Positions 35,646 to 44,558 of a stretch of 64,000 nucleotides of DNA are shown one piece after another. This DNA is from Thermoanaerobacterium thermosulfurigenes (GTDB taxonomy: Bacteria; Bacillota; Thermoanaerobacteria; Thermoanaerobacterales; Thermoanaerobacteraceae). Numbering within the stretch: position 1 is the stretch's first letter; every line of letters begins with the position of its first letter. The translations under genes and the position numbers were made by a program. The stretch spans positions 1-64,000 of the forward strand of contig NZ_JBPODR010000012.1 of the NCBI RefSeq assembly GCF_051201035.1, written 5' to 3'. The notes beneath the pieces are model-generated. The model was not told the origin of the DNA. It ran no database searches and saw only the letters and a program-made list of their open reading frames with translations.

Positions 35646-36827
35646 TTATTTGTCGTTTAATGCAGCTATTCCAGGCAATACCTTGCCTTCTAAGAATTCT
35701 AATGACGCACCGCCACCTGTCGATATATGTGACACCTTGTCTGCATAGCCTAACTGTTCAACTGCCGCAGCAGAATCTCCGCCACCGATTATAGTAGTGC
35801 CACTGCATTCACTCATAGCTTTTGCGATTGCCTCTGTTCCCTTTGCAAATTCTCTGATTTCAAATACACCCATAGGGCCATTCCAAACTACTGTCTTTGC
35901 ACCTTTTATGACTTTTGAAAATTCTTCAATTGTCTTCGGTCCAATGTCTACACCGATTTTGTCATTAGGCATCTTGTCTATGTCAACCACTTCGTATGGA
36001 ACGCCTGATTTTAATTCTGCACTGACTACTGTATCTACCGGTAAAAGCAATTTGACTCCTTTTTGCTTAGCCTTTTCGATTAAGTCTTTGGCAAGCTCTA
36101 ATTTATCTTCCTCCAAAAGGGATTTACCTATTTCGTGGCCTTCAGCCTTTATAAATGTGTATGCCATACCGCCGCCAATAAGCAAACTATCAACTTTGTC
36201 TAAAAGGTTCGTGATGACGCCGATTTTATCTGAAACTTTTGCACCGCCAAGTATTGCTACAAAAGGTCTTTCTGGATTTTCCAAAGCACCGCCCATGAAA
36301 TTTAACTCTTTCTCAATTAAAAATCCAGATACTGCTGGCAGGTAACTTGCAACTCCCGTTGTAGATGCATGCGCTCTATGAGCTGTACCGAATGCATCGT
36401 TGACGAATACGTCAGCCAATGATGCCAACTCTTTTGAAAAATCCGGATCATTTTTCTCTTCTTCAGCGTGGAATCTGACATTTTCTAAAAGCAGCACTTC
36501 ACCGTCTTTCAATGCGTTAGCTCTTGCCTTAGCATCTTCACCTATTACATCATCAGCTACAATGACTTGTTTTCCGAGTAACTCTGAAAGCCTTTTTGCA
36601 ACAGGCTTCATAGAATACTCCATGTTGAACTTGCCCTTCGGCCTTCCTAAGTGTGATACTAATATCACCTTTGCATTATTGTCTAAAAGATATTGGATAG
36701 TAGGCAATGCCGCTTTTATTCTCGTATCATCAGTTATATTTTTTTCACTGTCCATAGGCACATTAAAGTCTACCCTTACAAGGACTCTCTTGCCCTTTAC
36801 ATCGATATCCCTTACAGTTTTTTTCAT
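35646..36827 (-). CDS. pgk: Phosphoglycerate kinase
   Basis: 393 residues with RVDFNVP, SHLGRP, the central hinge and the nucleotide loop GGGDSAAAV. It makes ATP from 1,3-bisphosphoglycerate. TAGGAGG precedes the ATG. A 9-bp intercistronic hairpin lies between gap and pgk. Confidence 0.97.
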   Translation of the reverse strand: MKKTVRDIDVKGKRVLVRVDFNVPMDSEKNITDDTRIKAALPTIQYLLDNNAKVILVSHLGRPKGKFNMEYSMKPVAKRLSELLGKQVIVADDVIGEDAKARANALKDGEVLLLENVRFHAEEEKNDPDFSKELASLADVFVNDAFGTAHRAHASTTGVASYLPAVSGFLIEKELNFMGGALENPERPFVAILGGAKVSDKIGVITNLLDKVDSLLIGGGMAYTFIKAEGHEIGKSLLEEDKLELAKDLIEKAKQKGVKLLLPVDTVVSAELKSGVPYEVVDIDKMPNDKIGVDIGPKTIEEFSKVIKGAKTVVWNGPMGVFEIREFAKGTEAIAKAMSECSGTTIIGGGDSAAAVEQLGYADKVSHISTGGGASLEFLEGKVLPGIAALNDK

Positions 36828-36852
36828 AATATACCTCCTATCTATATATTTT

Positions 36853-36877
36853 AGGACAAGGTTATAAGCCTTGTCCT
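36853..36877 (-). other. Intercistronic hairpin between gap and pgk
   Basis: AGGACAAGG and CCTTGTCCT form a perfect 9-bp stem with a 7-base loop. There is no U-tract, so it is more likely to protect or process the gap mRNA than to terminate it. Confidence 0.55.
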
Positions 36878-36883
36878 ATGATA

Positions 36884-37891
36884 TTACAGTCTATCTGCTA
36901 CATACTTAGCAAGGTCAACAACCCTGTTTGAATAACCCCATTCGTTGTCATACCATGAAACAACCTTTACCATATTGCCTTCCATAACCATTGTTGACAA
37001 GCCATCAACAATCGATGATCTTGAATCACCTTTGAAGTCCATTGATACTAATGGTTCATCTGTATATCCGAGAATGCCTTTAAGTTCGTTTTCTGCTGCT
37101 TCTTTCAATGCTGCATTTACTTCTTCTACAGTTACGCTCTTTTCAAGCTCTGCAACAAGGTCAACAACAGATACGTCTGGTGTTGGAACTCTCATTGCAA
37201 AACCGTTTAATTTCCCTTTTAATTCAGGCAATACAAGTGCAACTGCTTTTGCAGCACCAGTTGTTGTCGGAATAATTGACATTGCTGCTGATCTTGCTCT
37301 TCTTAAATCCTTATGAGGAAGATCCAGTATCCTCTGATCGTTTGTGTATGAGTGAACAGTTGTCATTAAACCTCTCTTAATTCCAAATTTATTATGTAAA
37401 ACTTTTGCAAATGGTGCTAAGCAGTTTGTTGTGCATGAAGCATTTGAAATAACGTGATGTACATTTGGATCATATTTGTCCTCGTTAACACCCATAACGA
37501 TTGTTATATCTTCATTTTTAGCAGGTGCAGAAATTATTACTTTCTTTGCTCCAGCTTCAATGTGTTTTACTGCATCTTCCTTGTTTGTAAACCTACCTGT
37601 TGATTCGATAACTATGTCAACACCTAATTCCTTCCAAGGTAATTTTGCAGGATCTGTTTCTTTTAATATCTTTATTTCCTTGCCATTTACAACAAGTGAA
37701 TCCTCTTTTGCAACGACTTCGCCTTCGAATTGACCGAATGTTGAATCGTACTTTAATAGATGTGCTAATGTTTTTGCATCAGTAAGATCGTTGAATGCAA
37801 CAATATCAAGATCTACATTTTTCTTTAATGCTGCTCTAAAAAAGTTTCTGCCTATTCTACCAAAGCCATTAATACCTACTTTTACTGTCAT
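36884..37891 (-). CDS. gap: Glyceraldehyde-3-phosphate dehydrogenase
   Basis: 335 residues. GINGFGRIGR (NAD site), SNASCTTNCLAP (catalytic Cys) and WYDNEWGYS are present. It oxidises glyceraldehyde-3-P with NAD+. AAAGGAGG precedes the ATG. Directly downstream of cggR, the arrangement known from Bacillus. Confidence 0.98.
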   Translation of the reverse strand: MTVKVGINGFGRIGRNFFRAALKKNVDLDIVAFNDLTDAKTLAHLLKYDSTFGQFEGEVVAKEDSLVVNGKEIKILKETDPAKLPWKELGVDIVIESTGRFTNKEDAVKHIEAGAKKVIISAPAKNEDITIVMGVNEDKYDPNVHHVISNASCTTNCLAPFAKVLHNKFGIKRGLMTTVHSYTNDQRILDLPHKDLRRARSAAMSIIPTTTGAAKAVALVLPELKGKLNGFAMRVPTPDVSVVDLVAELEKSVTVEEVNAALKEAAENELKGILGYTDEPLVSMDFKGDSRSSIVDGLSTMVMEGNMVKVVSWYDNEWGYSNRVVDLAKYVADRL

Positions 37892-37924
37892 AATATTTCC
37901 TCCTTTAATTTTTATTTTTTTATA

Positions 37925-37947
37925 TTAAACACCTTTCGGTGTATTAA
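37925..37947 (-). other. Small hairpin at the cggR-gap junction
   Basis: ACACC and GGTGT pair around a tetraloop (GAAA on the minus strand), with flanking TTAA repeats, overlapping the cggR stop codon. B. subtilis cggR-gapA mRNA is cleaved near this point, so a processing or stabilising role is plausible. Confidence 0.4.
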
Positions 37948-38966
37948 CAACTTTTTAATATTTCAAATGCAGCACCTTCATCAGTTATGAGGACATCCAC
38001 CATTCCACTTATGCAAGTTGATATAATCGCATCAGCTTTGCTTTTGCCACCTGAAACAGCTATCAAATTTTTGACTTTTTTTAAATCATCCTTTGTGAGA
38101 AATATGCTTGGCGTCTCATAAACTGTTTCACCGTTTATGTTTAAGTAAAAGCCCAATGCTTCTGACGTGGCACCAACACTCCTAAGATACTCTTTAGTCG
38201 ATGAAGGTAAATTTCGCCTGTCAGCCATCACATCTGCACGTCCTATGCCAAAAAGCACTATATCAGCTTCTTTCAATATGTCAATAACGCTTTTTATGTC
38301 TGGCTCATTCATAAGGGTCTCTATAGCTTCTTTACCTACGTTGTCAGGAATATGAAGCATTTTGTAGGAACCACCTAACTTTTTTGCAAGGACTGATGCA
38401 ATTGTATTTGCTTGTTTTTCCACTTCGCGACCTAAGCCACCTCTTGCAGGTACAACCATTATATTTGATTTGGTGTAGCACTGAGGCATTTCATTTGCAA
38501 CTTCCATCACACTTGAACCGCCAGTCAATGCAATGATGCTGTCATTCTTTATTATGCTTTTAAGGTAAGCTGCAGCAGATTTGCCCATGTCTTTTTTTAT
38601 AAGCCTATCATTATCGACATCACCCGGTATCACGATGACTTTTTTTAGTTTCAGGCGATCTTTTAAAGTTTTTTCCAAGTTGTTTAAGCCTTTTAACTCA
38701 TGGATAAACTCCTTAAGCTCCTCCAAAAGTTTCTCGCCGTCTTTAGTCACAGTCATTCCTAAAGGATTTATATCGATAAGGCCTTGTCGCTTCAAAAAAG
38801 ATACCTCTGTCCTTATTATCCTCTCGCCAATATTAAGCTGATATGACAAAGCTCGCCTTCCTATTGGCTGGCTGAAATATATATTACGCATTATAGTATA
38901 CCTTTTTTGCAGCAGTTCTATTAGCTCAGGCACAATTTTCTGTTGTAATGATATTATGTCATTCAT
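37944..38966 (-). CDS. cggR: Central glycolytic genes regulator CggR (SorC family)
   Basis: 340 residues. An N-terminal helix-turn-helix region (about 20-70, IGRRALSYQLNIGERIIRTE) is followed by a SorC-type sugar-phosphate-binding domain with LTGGSSVMEVA, VVPARGGLG and DEGAAFEIL. In Bacillus it represses the gap operon until fructose-1,6-bisphosphate binds. A matching operator lies upstream of its start codon. It heads the glycolytic operon. Confidence 0.95.
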   Translation of the reverse strand: MNDIISLQQKIVPELIELLQKRYTIMRNIYFSQPIGRRALSYQLNIGERIIRTEVSFLKRQGLIDINPLGMTVTKDGEKLLEELKEFIHELKGLNNLEKTLKDRLKLKKVIVIPGDVDNDRLIKKDMGKSAAAYLKSIIKNDSIIALTGGSSVMEVANEMPQCYTKSNIMVVPARGGLGREVEKQANTIASVLAKKLGGSYKMLHIPDNVGKEAIETLMNEPDIKSVIDILKEADIVLFGIGRADVMADRRNLPSSTKEYLRSVGATSEALGFYLNINGETVYETPSIFLTKDDLKKVKNLIAVSGGKSKADAIISTCISGMVDVLITDEGAAFEILKSC

Positions 38967-38984
38967 GTATCAAAACCTTCTTCA

Positions 38985-39019
38985 GGACTTTTATAGACCC
39001 GTTGTATTTTAACTGTCCC
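38985..39019 (-). promoter_or_regulatory. CggR operator
   Basis: On the minus strand TGGGACAGTTAAAATACAA is followed by CGGGTCTATAAAAGTCC. The second half closely follows the B. subtilis pattern CGGGAC-N6-TGTCC and the first half repeats GGGAC. It lies about 30-65 bases downstream of the predicted transcription start and just before cggR, as in Bacillus. Confidence 0.75.
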
Positions 39020-39056
39020 ACCAAAACATCAAATAAATATTTTTACCTTCAATACT

Positions 39057-39085
39057 ATTTTATATTAAGACTTCTAATTTTTCAA
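39057..39085 (-). promoter_or_regulatory. Sigma-A promoter of the glycolytic operon
   Basis: TTGAAA (39080-39085) and TAAAAT (39057-39062) on the minus strand with a 17-base spacer, predicted start near 39049, upstream of the CggR operator. Confidence 0.65.
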
Positions 39086-39095
39086 TAGACAATAT

Positions 39096-39137
39096 GATAA
39101 AAGAGAGCATTTTCTAAAATTATTGCTCTCTTTTATC
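39096..39137 (-). terminator. Terminator of rpoN
   Basis: GATAAAAGAGAGCA and TGCTCTCTTTTATC form a 14-bp perfect stem with a 14-base loop overlapping the rpoN stop codon. It separates rpoN from the cggR promoter. Confidence 0.8.
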
Positions 39138-40485
39138 AATATCTTTTTCTCTTGTTGGACGATGGGATATTCATCTCTTCTCGGTATTTAGCGACAGTCC
39201 TTCTCGATATCGTTATGCCTTTTTGAGACAAAATCTCAGCGATTTTTTGATCGCTTAAAGTATCTTGAGGGTCTTCTTCGTTTATCAATTGCTTTATCAT
39301 CTCTTTTATCATTTCCTGCGAAAACATCTCACCATCGCCATTGCCGATGCCGCTTTGGAAGAAGTATCTGATTTCAAAAACACCTAAAGGTGTATCAACG
39401 TACTTTCCGTTTACTGCCCTGCTTACCGTCGATTCATGAACTCCTACTGCATCTGCAATCTTCTTTAAGTTCATAGGTTTAATGTATTTCTGCTCTCTGT
39501 CAAAAAATGACCTTTGCTCTTTCACTATCGCGCTTAACACTTTGTACAAAGTATCCCTTCTCGACTCAATGCTTTTTATAAGCCACATAGCTGACTGAAT
39601 TTTATTTGAAAGGTATTTTCTTGTATTGTCATCATCAGTAGCAGTCAAAATACTTTCATACGACTTATTTATCCTCAAGCCAGGATACAAAGACTCATTT
39701 ATAAGCACAACATAATCGCCGTCTATCTTCTTTATATAAGCATCTGGAATGACGTATTTTATATCATTGTAGCTTGAAAAACTACTTCCAGGCCTCGGAT
39801 TTAGCTTTTTTATCTCGTCTACAGCATTCTGCACTTCTCTAATGTCCACATTCAACTTCTTTGCTATAAACGAAAGCTTGTTGTCCGCAATTTCGTTTAA
39901 ATAATTTTCCACAATTTCTTTTACTACGCCATTATACATGTTTTTGCTTTTTAACTGAAGCATGAGGCATTCCGTTAAATTTCTCGCTGCGATCCCAGGC
40001 GGGTCAAATGATTGCACTACATTTAAAGCCGTCATAATATCTTCTTCACTGTAATTGTAATCTTCACTGAGTTTTTCGATATCATCGTTTAGATAACCAT
40101 TGCTGTCAAGATCGTAAATTATAACTTTGCATATCTCTTTTATTTTCTTTGTAAGAGGTGTTATATGAAGTTGAAACAGCAAATGATCTGTGAGGGACGT
40201 ATCAGTCGAGACCATGTTTTCAAAGCTTAAGTCGTCTCTTTCTTCATCATCGCTGCTATAATTGTATTTTTCAAGGTCGCTATTTTTATTTAATTCATGG
40301 TAAATCTCAATGATGTCTTCCTTATCTTCGTACGCCTCCAGCATAGGGTTGGTTTCCAATTCACTTGTGATAAGCTCATTTAGCTCGTACGAATTTAGCT
40401 GTAATATCTCAATGGCTTGTTTAAGCTGAGGCGTCATCAATAATTTCTGTACTTGTTTTAAATTAAGTCCCATATCCAGCTTCAT
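39136..40485 (-). CDS. rpoN: RNA polymerase sigma-54 factor
   Basis: 449 residues. The N-terminal Gln-rich activator-interacting region (LKQVQKLLMTPQLKQAIEILQL), the acidic region II, the core-binding domain with SFDPPGIAARNLTECL, the HTH in IADAVGVHESTVSRAVNGKY and the C-terminal RpoN box SRRTVAKYREEMNIPSS-type segment are present. It recognises -24/-12 promoters; four such promoters are seen in this window, with two enhancer-binding activators. Confidence 0.96.
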   Translation of the reverse strand: MKLDMGLNLKQVQKLLMTPQLKQAIEILQLNSYELNELITSELETNPMLEAYEDKEDIIEIYHELNKNSDLEKYNYSSDDEERDDLSFENMVSTDTSLTDHLLFQLHITPLTKKIKEICKVIIYDLDSNGYLNDDIEKLSEDYNYSEEDIMTALNVVQSFDPPGIAARNLTECLMLQLKSKNMYNGVVKEIVENYLNEIADNKLSFIAKKLNVDIREVQNAVDEIKKLNPRPGSSFSSYNDIKYVIPDAYIKKIDGDYVVLINESLYPGLRINKSYESILTATDDDNTRKYLSNKIQSAMWLIKSIESRRDTLYKVLSAIVKEQRSFFDREQKYIKPMNLKKIADAVGVHESTVSRAVNGKYVDTPLGVFEIRYFFQSGIGNGDGEMFSQEMIKEMIKQLINEEDPQDTLSDQKIAEILSQKGITISRRTVAKYREEMNIPSSNKRKRY

Positions 40486-40581
40486 ATTCTACACCCTCAT
40501 ATACATCAATATTTTCATTTCAATTATAACATACTTGTAACCGTTTATAAAATGGATATTTTTAGTTTGGAGACAAGTGAC

Positions 40582-40854
40582 CTACATTATCTCAAAAGTG
40601 TGATACATTCCTTGGTAGTCATCCCATTTTTGAGCTATACTTTCTACCCTTGCCCATCTTAGTCCATTTTTTATGTAATCGATAAGCATATTTATATCCT
40701 CTTCATTGCCTTCTGCCACAATTTCAACACTTCCATCGTACAGATTCTTTGCATATCCAGTTATATTAAGCCGCAAAGCTATGTTGTAAACAGAATACCT
40801 AAGCCCAACACCTTGCACATGGCCTGTCAAATTAAGATGGACCGTTTTTTTCAC
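40582..40854 (-). CDS. acyP: Acylphosphatase
   Basis: About 90 residues. GHVQGVGLRYSV (phosphate loop with catalytic Arg) and GYAKNLYDGSVEIVAEG (catalytic Asn) define the family, which hydrolyses acyl phosphates. The start is GTG 40854, correctly spaced from AAAGGAGG; longer in-frame starts lie upstream of that site. Confidence 0.92.
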   Translation of the reverse strand: MKKTVHLNLTGHVQGVGLRYSVYNIALRLNITGYAKNLYDGSVEIVAEGNEEDINMLIDYIKNGLRWARVESIAQKWDDYQGMYHTFEIM

Positions 40855-40884
40855 AAGAACCCCTCCTTTCAAAAGCAAATCTAC

Positions 40885-41709
40885 TTACAAGATAAATTTA
40901 TTTATGACGTAAGCGACGCCGTTTTCCATGTTTGATTTTGTGATAAAGTCTGCTGTTTTTTTAAGTTTATCTATGGCATTTTCCACTGCCACACCAAGAC
41001 CTGCATACTCAACCATCTCTACATCATTTTCGCTATCACCTATTGCCACCATTTCTGATCTATCTATTCCCAGATATTCTCCCAATATCTTGAGGCCGTT
41101 TCCTTTATTTACACCTTTATTTAATATTTCTATATTATTGTGAAATGAGCTTGTGGTCTCTAATCTATCGCCTTTTTCGTTATCTATCGTTTTTCTCACT
41201 GCTTTTATTTTCTCTGAATCTTCGTCAAACATTACAAATTTCACAATGCTGTCTTTCAACTTGCTTTCAAATTCTGTATGAGAAGGTATATTCTCCACTT
41301 CTACTCGTAATGTTTCGGCGTACAATCTGTTCCACTCGCCGTACTTTTGAAATTTGCTGGTAATCTCCGGTGAATAAACAATTTTATCGCTGTAAAAATG
41401 ATAATAAAGGTCGTTTTCCTTCGCCAAATCTATCAAATACGACAATATGTCTATATCAAGCACACTTTTATAAATTTCTTCATCATTGTCATCTATCACC
41501 ATGGCTCCATTGCTGGCAATGATGTATGGTTTGAATCCTAAAAATTCCGAGTATGCGTAAGCAGAAGCATAAATCCTGCCTGTTGATATGACAACATAAA
41601 TACCTGCATCATGAGCTTTTTTTAAAGCTTCTAAGTTTTCTCTCGAGATTTGCTTGTCATGCGTCAAAAGTGTATCGTCCATATCTATTGCAATTAATTT
41701 ATATGTCAT
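40885..41709 (-). CDS. Cof-type HAD-IIB phosphatase
   Basis: About 274 residues. AIDMDDTLLTHDKQIS (motif I), STGR, SNGA, the IIB cap, and GDSENDVEM (motif IV) define Cof/YkrA-type sugar-phosphate or cofactor phosphatases. ATG 41709 follows GGGGGAC. Substrate cannot be read from sequence. It ends 30 bases before acyP and is probably cotranscribed. Confidence 0.9.
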   Translation of the reverse strand: MTYKLIAIDMDDTLLTHDKQISRENLEALKKAHDAGIYVVISTGRIYASAYAYSEFLGFKPYIIASNGAMVIDDNDEEIYKSVLDIDILSYLIDLAKENDLYYHFYSDKIVYSPEITSKFQKYGEWNRLYAETLRVEVENIPSHTEFESKLKDSIVKFVMFDEDSEKIKAVRKTIDNEKGDRLETTSSFHNNIEILNKGVNKGNGLKILGEYLGIDRSEMVAIGDSENDVEMVEYAGLGVAVENAIDKLKKTADFITKSNMENGVAYVINKFIL

Positions 41710-41811
41710 CGTAGTCCCCCATTCATCAGAATATTTTTTCAATATTACTATACCATTACTGACAATCAACTTCAAGTTTTCACGATTTTCACTATGCATT
41801 TCAAAAAATGA

Positions 41812-41840
41812 TTGACAGCATAAAATTGCAATAGTATAAT
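41812..41840 (+). promoter_or_regulatory. Sigma-A promoter of perR
   Basis: TTGACA (41812-41817) and TATAAT (41835-41840) with a 17-base spacer: a perfect consensus promoter. Predicted start near 41847. Confidence 0.9.
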
Positions 41841-41858
41841 GTAACTATAAATATTACA
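41840..41858 (+). promoter_or_regulatory. Candidate Per/Fur box over the perR transcription start
   Basis: TGTAA and TTACA arms enclose a 9-base AT centre, a 19-base dyad that overlaps the end of the -10 and the predicted start. Its position suits autorepression. Confidence 0.45.
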
Positions 41859-41902
41859 AGAGAAATTTTATTAATTAATATTTCATAGAAAGAAGGGATA
41901 TT

Positions 41903-42325
41903 ATGGACGATATCTCGTCAATCCTGAAAGAAAAGGGATTAAAAGTAACACCACAGAGACTTGCTATCATCAACATGCTTAAAAATACCAAAGAACATCC
42001 AAGTGCTGAAACCATATACAAGACGTTGTCGTCCGATTTCCCAACAATGAGTTTGGCTACTGTCTACAAGACGCTTGAAATGTTAAAAAGTATAGGACTT
42101 GTGCAAGAACTTAATGTTGGTGAAGGTAGTTTCAGATATGACGCAAATGTCAATTCACACCCACATTTGATATGTTACGGATGCAATAGGGTAGATGACC
42201 TTGACGACTCAGCATTAGATGATCTCCTTGGTGAAGTAAGCAAACACACAGATTACCTTTTGATGGATCAAAAATTGTATTTTTATGGCTACTGCCCTGA
42301 TTGCAAAAAAAAGATAACAAATTAA
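41903..42325 (+). CDS. perR: Fur-family peroxide-stress repressor (PerR-like)
   Basis: 140 residues. A winged helix with LKVTPQRLAIINML and MSLATVYKTLEMLKSIG, then a dimerisation domain with HPHLICYGCNRVDD and a second CPDC zinc pair. The four cysteines of the structural zinc site are present and the small size suits PerR. It senses peroxide through metal-catalysed His oxidation in that subfamily. Rubrerythrin, encoded at 60115, is a typical target. Confidence 0.88.
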   Translation: MDDISSILKEKGLKVTPQRLAIINMLKNTKEHPSAETIYKTLSSDFPTMSLATVYKTLEMLKSIGLVQELNVGEGSFRYDANVNSHPHLICYGCNRVDDLDDSALDDLLGEVSKHTDYLLMDQKLYFYGYCPDCKKKITN

Positions 42326-42353
42326 AAAACGAGCATCGCTCGTTTTTTAATTT
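42319..42353. terminator. Bidirectional terminator between perR and vanW
   Basis: A perfect 16-bp palindrome (core AACGAGC-ATC-GCTCGTT) with A- and T-runs on both sides. It overlaps both convergent stop codons. Confidence 0.92.
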
Positions 42354-43831
42354 GTAGGATTTATATTTTGTGGTTTTCCATTTAAATCCTCTGTAGATAC
42401 GTTTTTGTCATCAATTTGGCTTTGAACACTTTCATTGTTACTTACTTCATCTTTTTTCACACCCCGTCTTATAACGCCGTCAACTGGCTTGTAGATGTCT
42501 GTATACAAAAATTCTTTTTTCACTAAAACATTGTTCTCATAAATGAGCCTGTAAGTATTTACCTTGTATCCTGTATGCTTTTCCACATCTACCTGTGTGA
42601 CTCCTTCAGGCAAAGTAGGATCATCAACATACGTTACTTTTGGTTCGTACTTCTCCACAATTTCAGAATATATGTCGATCCTTTTCCATGGATCTTCCGG
42701 ATATCCATAAAAATTCACTACAAAGTTATTTCCGCTGATGTACGATTCAATGTATATAGGGTATTTCGTTGGATTTTCAAACTTTAAATCGAGAACATCT
42801 CCTGAGATTGTAGCATCTTGCCCAGGCGAAACGTATCCAACAGGAAATGTGTGATGGTACCTCTCGTCGATTTTCATATCTGCTCTTAACGCAGCGTTGT
42901 AAATGGTAGTAGCAACTTGACACACCCCACCACCTATATCCGGAACAAGCTTGTTGCCAATTATCACAGGCGCTTCTTTATATCCATTCTGTATGATTCT
43001 CGGTCCTAACGTTTTATTAAGTGAAAAAACTTGCCCCGGCATAAGCAGCTTGCCATTTACAGCTTTTGCAGCTACAGCAAGATTTTCTGACCTATTTGCA
43101 TCACCAGTATTGAATTGTGTGGAAAAACTGACAATTTTGCCTTTTATCATGCCGAGTTCTGAAGCCTTTATGTTTGCATCGACTTTTTTAACCGTGATAG
43201 GAACTTCTACATAATCTTCATCACCTGTCATAATCGCATTATTAACTGCACTTTTTATACTTTCAATTGTATTATTTGCATCGACTTTTAAACCCGAAAT
43301 ATCATTTGTAATGTTAATCTTGCCGTCAGACACGTATATCTTAGCATCAACAGGATTTTTGTCTATGTTTTTCGATACATCCATTAAAAATTTATCTAAA
43401 CCATTAAAATCGGCTATAGGACTGTACTTAAGATATTTACCGTTCTTAGATATATTGTATATGGTCTTTATGCGATTTATGAAGTTCCCACTTTTGCCGA
43501 TAGAATAAGCTTCATTGACGATAGCATCATAGTCGTAGCCTATTTTAACGTCATCTCTTGGAAGCACAAACTGCTTGTCATTGTACTTTAAAACGACTTT
43601 TAAATTGTTCACCGTCTTAAGGTTATCTTGCAGTTTTGAATTCGCTTCAGATTTAGTAAGTCCACTAAGACTAATTCCATTTACAAAAACTCCCTTTGCG
43701 ATAGTATTTTGATTCATGACAGAATAAAACATCACAAATGAACCAGCAAACACAGTTATTATTAATATAAGAAGAATGATATAAAAATAATTGCTTTTGC
43801 TCTTTATGCTTTTTGTGTCCTTTGTCTCCAT
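42347..43831 (-). CDS. VanW-family exported protein with peptidoglycan-binding and G5 domains
   Basis: 494 residues. An N-terminal membrane anchor (about 16-36), a PG_binding_4 region with GVFVNGISLSGLTKSEA, a VanW domain with FSLNKTLGPR and GGGVCQVATTIYNAAL, and a C-terminal G5-like region (VTQVDVEKHTGYKVNTYRLIY-type). Such proteins are cell-surface associated; the biochemical role is unknown. The name derives from vancomycin clusters, but no resistance genes are nearby. Confidence 0.9.
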   Translation of the reverse strand: METKDTKSIKSKSNYFYIILLILIITVFAGSFVMFYSVMNQNTIAKGVFVNGISLSGLTKSEANSKLQDNLKTVNNLKVVLKYNDKQFVLPRDDVKIGYDYDAIVNEAYSIGKSGNFINRIKTIYNISKNGKYLKYSPIADFNGLDKFLMDVSKNIDKNPVDAKIYVSDGKINITNDISGLKVDANNTIESIKSAVNNAIMTGDEDYVEVPITVKKVDANIKASELGMIKGKIVSFSTQFNTGDANRSENLAVAAKAVNGKLLMPGQVFSLNKTLGPRIIQNGYKEAPVIIGNKLVPDIGGGVCQVATTIYNAALRADMKIDERYHHTFPVGYVSPGQDATISGDVLDLKFENPTKYPIYIESYISGNNFVVNFYGYPEDPWKRIDIYSEIVEKYEPKVTYVDDPTLPEGVTQVDVEKHTGYKVNTYRLIYENNVLVKKEFLYTDIYKPVDGVIRRGVKKDEVSNNESVQSQIDDKNVSTEDLNGKPQNINPTN

Positions 43832-43913
43832 TTTGATCTCCCCATTATTTAGTTTTTAAATTTAGAACAATTTAATTATATTATAAATACATTGCAAATA
43901 AATTACATACTGA

Positions 43914-44558
43914 TTAATTTTTTATAAAATTTTTATAAAACTTACAAATATGTTTGATAGGGCAAATATCACACTTAGGCTTCCGTGCAATACAGATATT
44001 TCGTCCATGGTATATAAGAAGGTGATGAGACAAAGACCACAAATTTTTAGGTAGAATATCCATAAGCTGTTGTTCTGTCTTTAAAACATCATCGCTTTCT
44101 GCAAGTCCAATCCTATTTGACACCCTAAAAACGTGGGTATCAACTGCAATCGCATCTTGTTTAAAGGCATTGCTTATAACCACATTTGCAGTTTTCCTGC
44201 CAACACCCGGCAACTCCATAAGCTTTTCCATATCATTAGGAACAGTACCGCCATACTTATCGCACAAAATTTTGCATGTATTTATTATGTTTCTCGACTT
44301 ATTCCTGTAAAGACCGCAATCCCTTATTTCTTCTTCAAGTTCTAATGGATCAACGTCCTTTAAATCAAATGGCGATTTGTACTTTTTAAAAAGTTTTTCT
44401 GTAATCATGTTGACCCTTTTGTCAGTACACTGTGCTGACAGTATTGTTGCTACCAATAACTCAAAGGCATTTTTAAAATGTAAACCAGGCTTTGCATCAG
44501 GATATGTTTTTTTAAGAATTTCTACAACCTCCAGCGCTTCATCTTTCGTTACCCTCAA
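43914..44558 (-). CDS. nth: Endonuclease III
   Basis: About 214 residues. LLVATILSAQCTDKRVN, the helix-hairpin-helix LPGVGRKTANVV with catalytic Lys, the catalytic Asp in VDTHVFRVSNR, and the C-X6-C-X2-C-X5-C iron-sulfur loop are present. It removes oxidised pyrimidines. The likely start is TTG 44558, 6 bases after GAGGTG, so the gene overlaps queG by 20 bases. Confidence 0.94.
   Translation of the reverse strand: MRVTKDEALEVVEILKKTYPDAKPGLHFKNAFELLVATILSAQCTDKRVNMITEKLFKKYKSPFDLKDVDPLELEEEIRDCGLYRNKSRNIINTCKILCDKYGGTVPNDMEKLMELPGVGRKTANVVISNAFKQDAIAVDTHVFRVSNRIGLAESDDVLKTEQQLMDILPKNLWSLSHHLLIYHGRNICIARKPKCDICPIKHICKFYKNFIKN

Noticed and set aside
36853..36877. Hairpin between gap and pgk as a terminator
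   Set aside because: There is no U-tract and pgk with three further glycolytic genes follows on the same strand.
42347..43831. VanW-family gene as a vancomycin-resistance locus
   Set aside because: No vanRS, vanHAX or ligase genes are nearby; VanW-G5 proteins are common in spore-forming clostridia without resistance.
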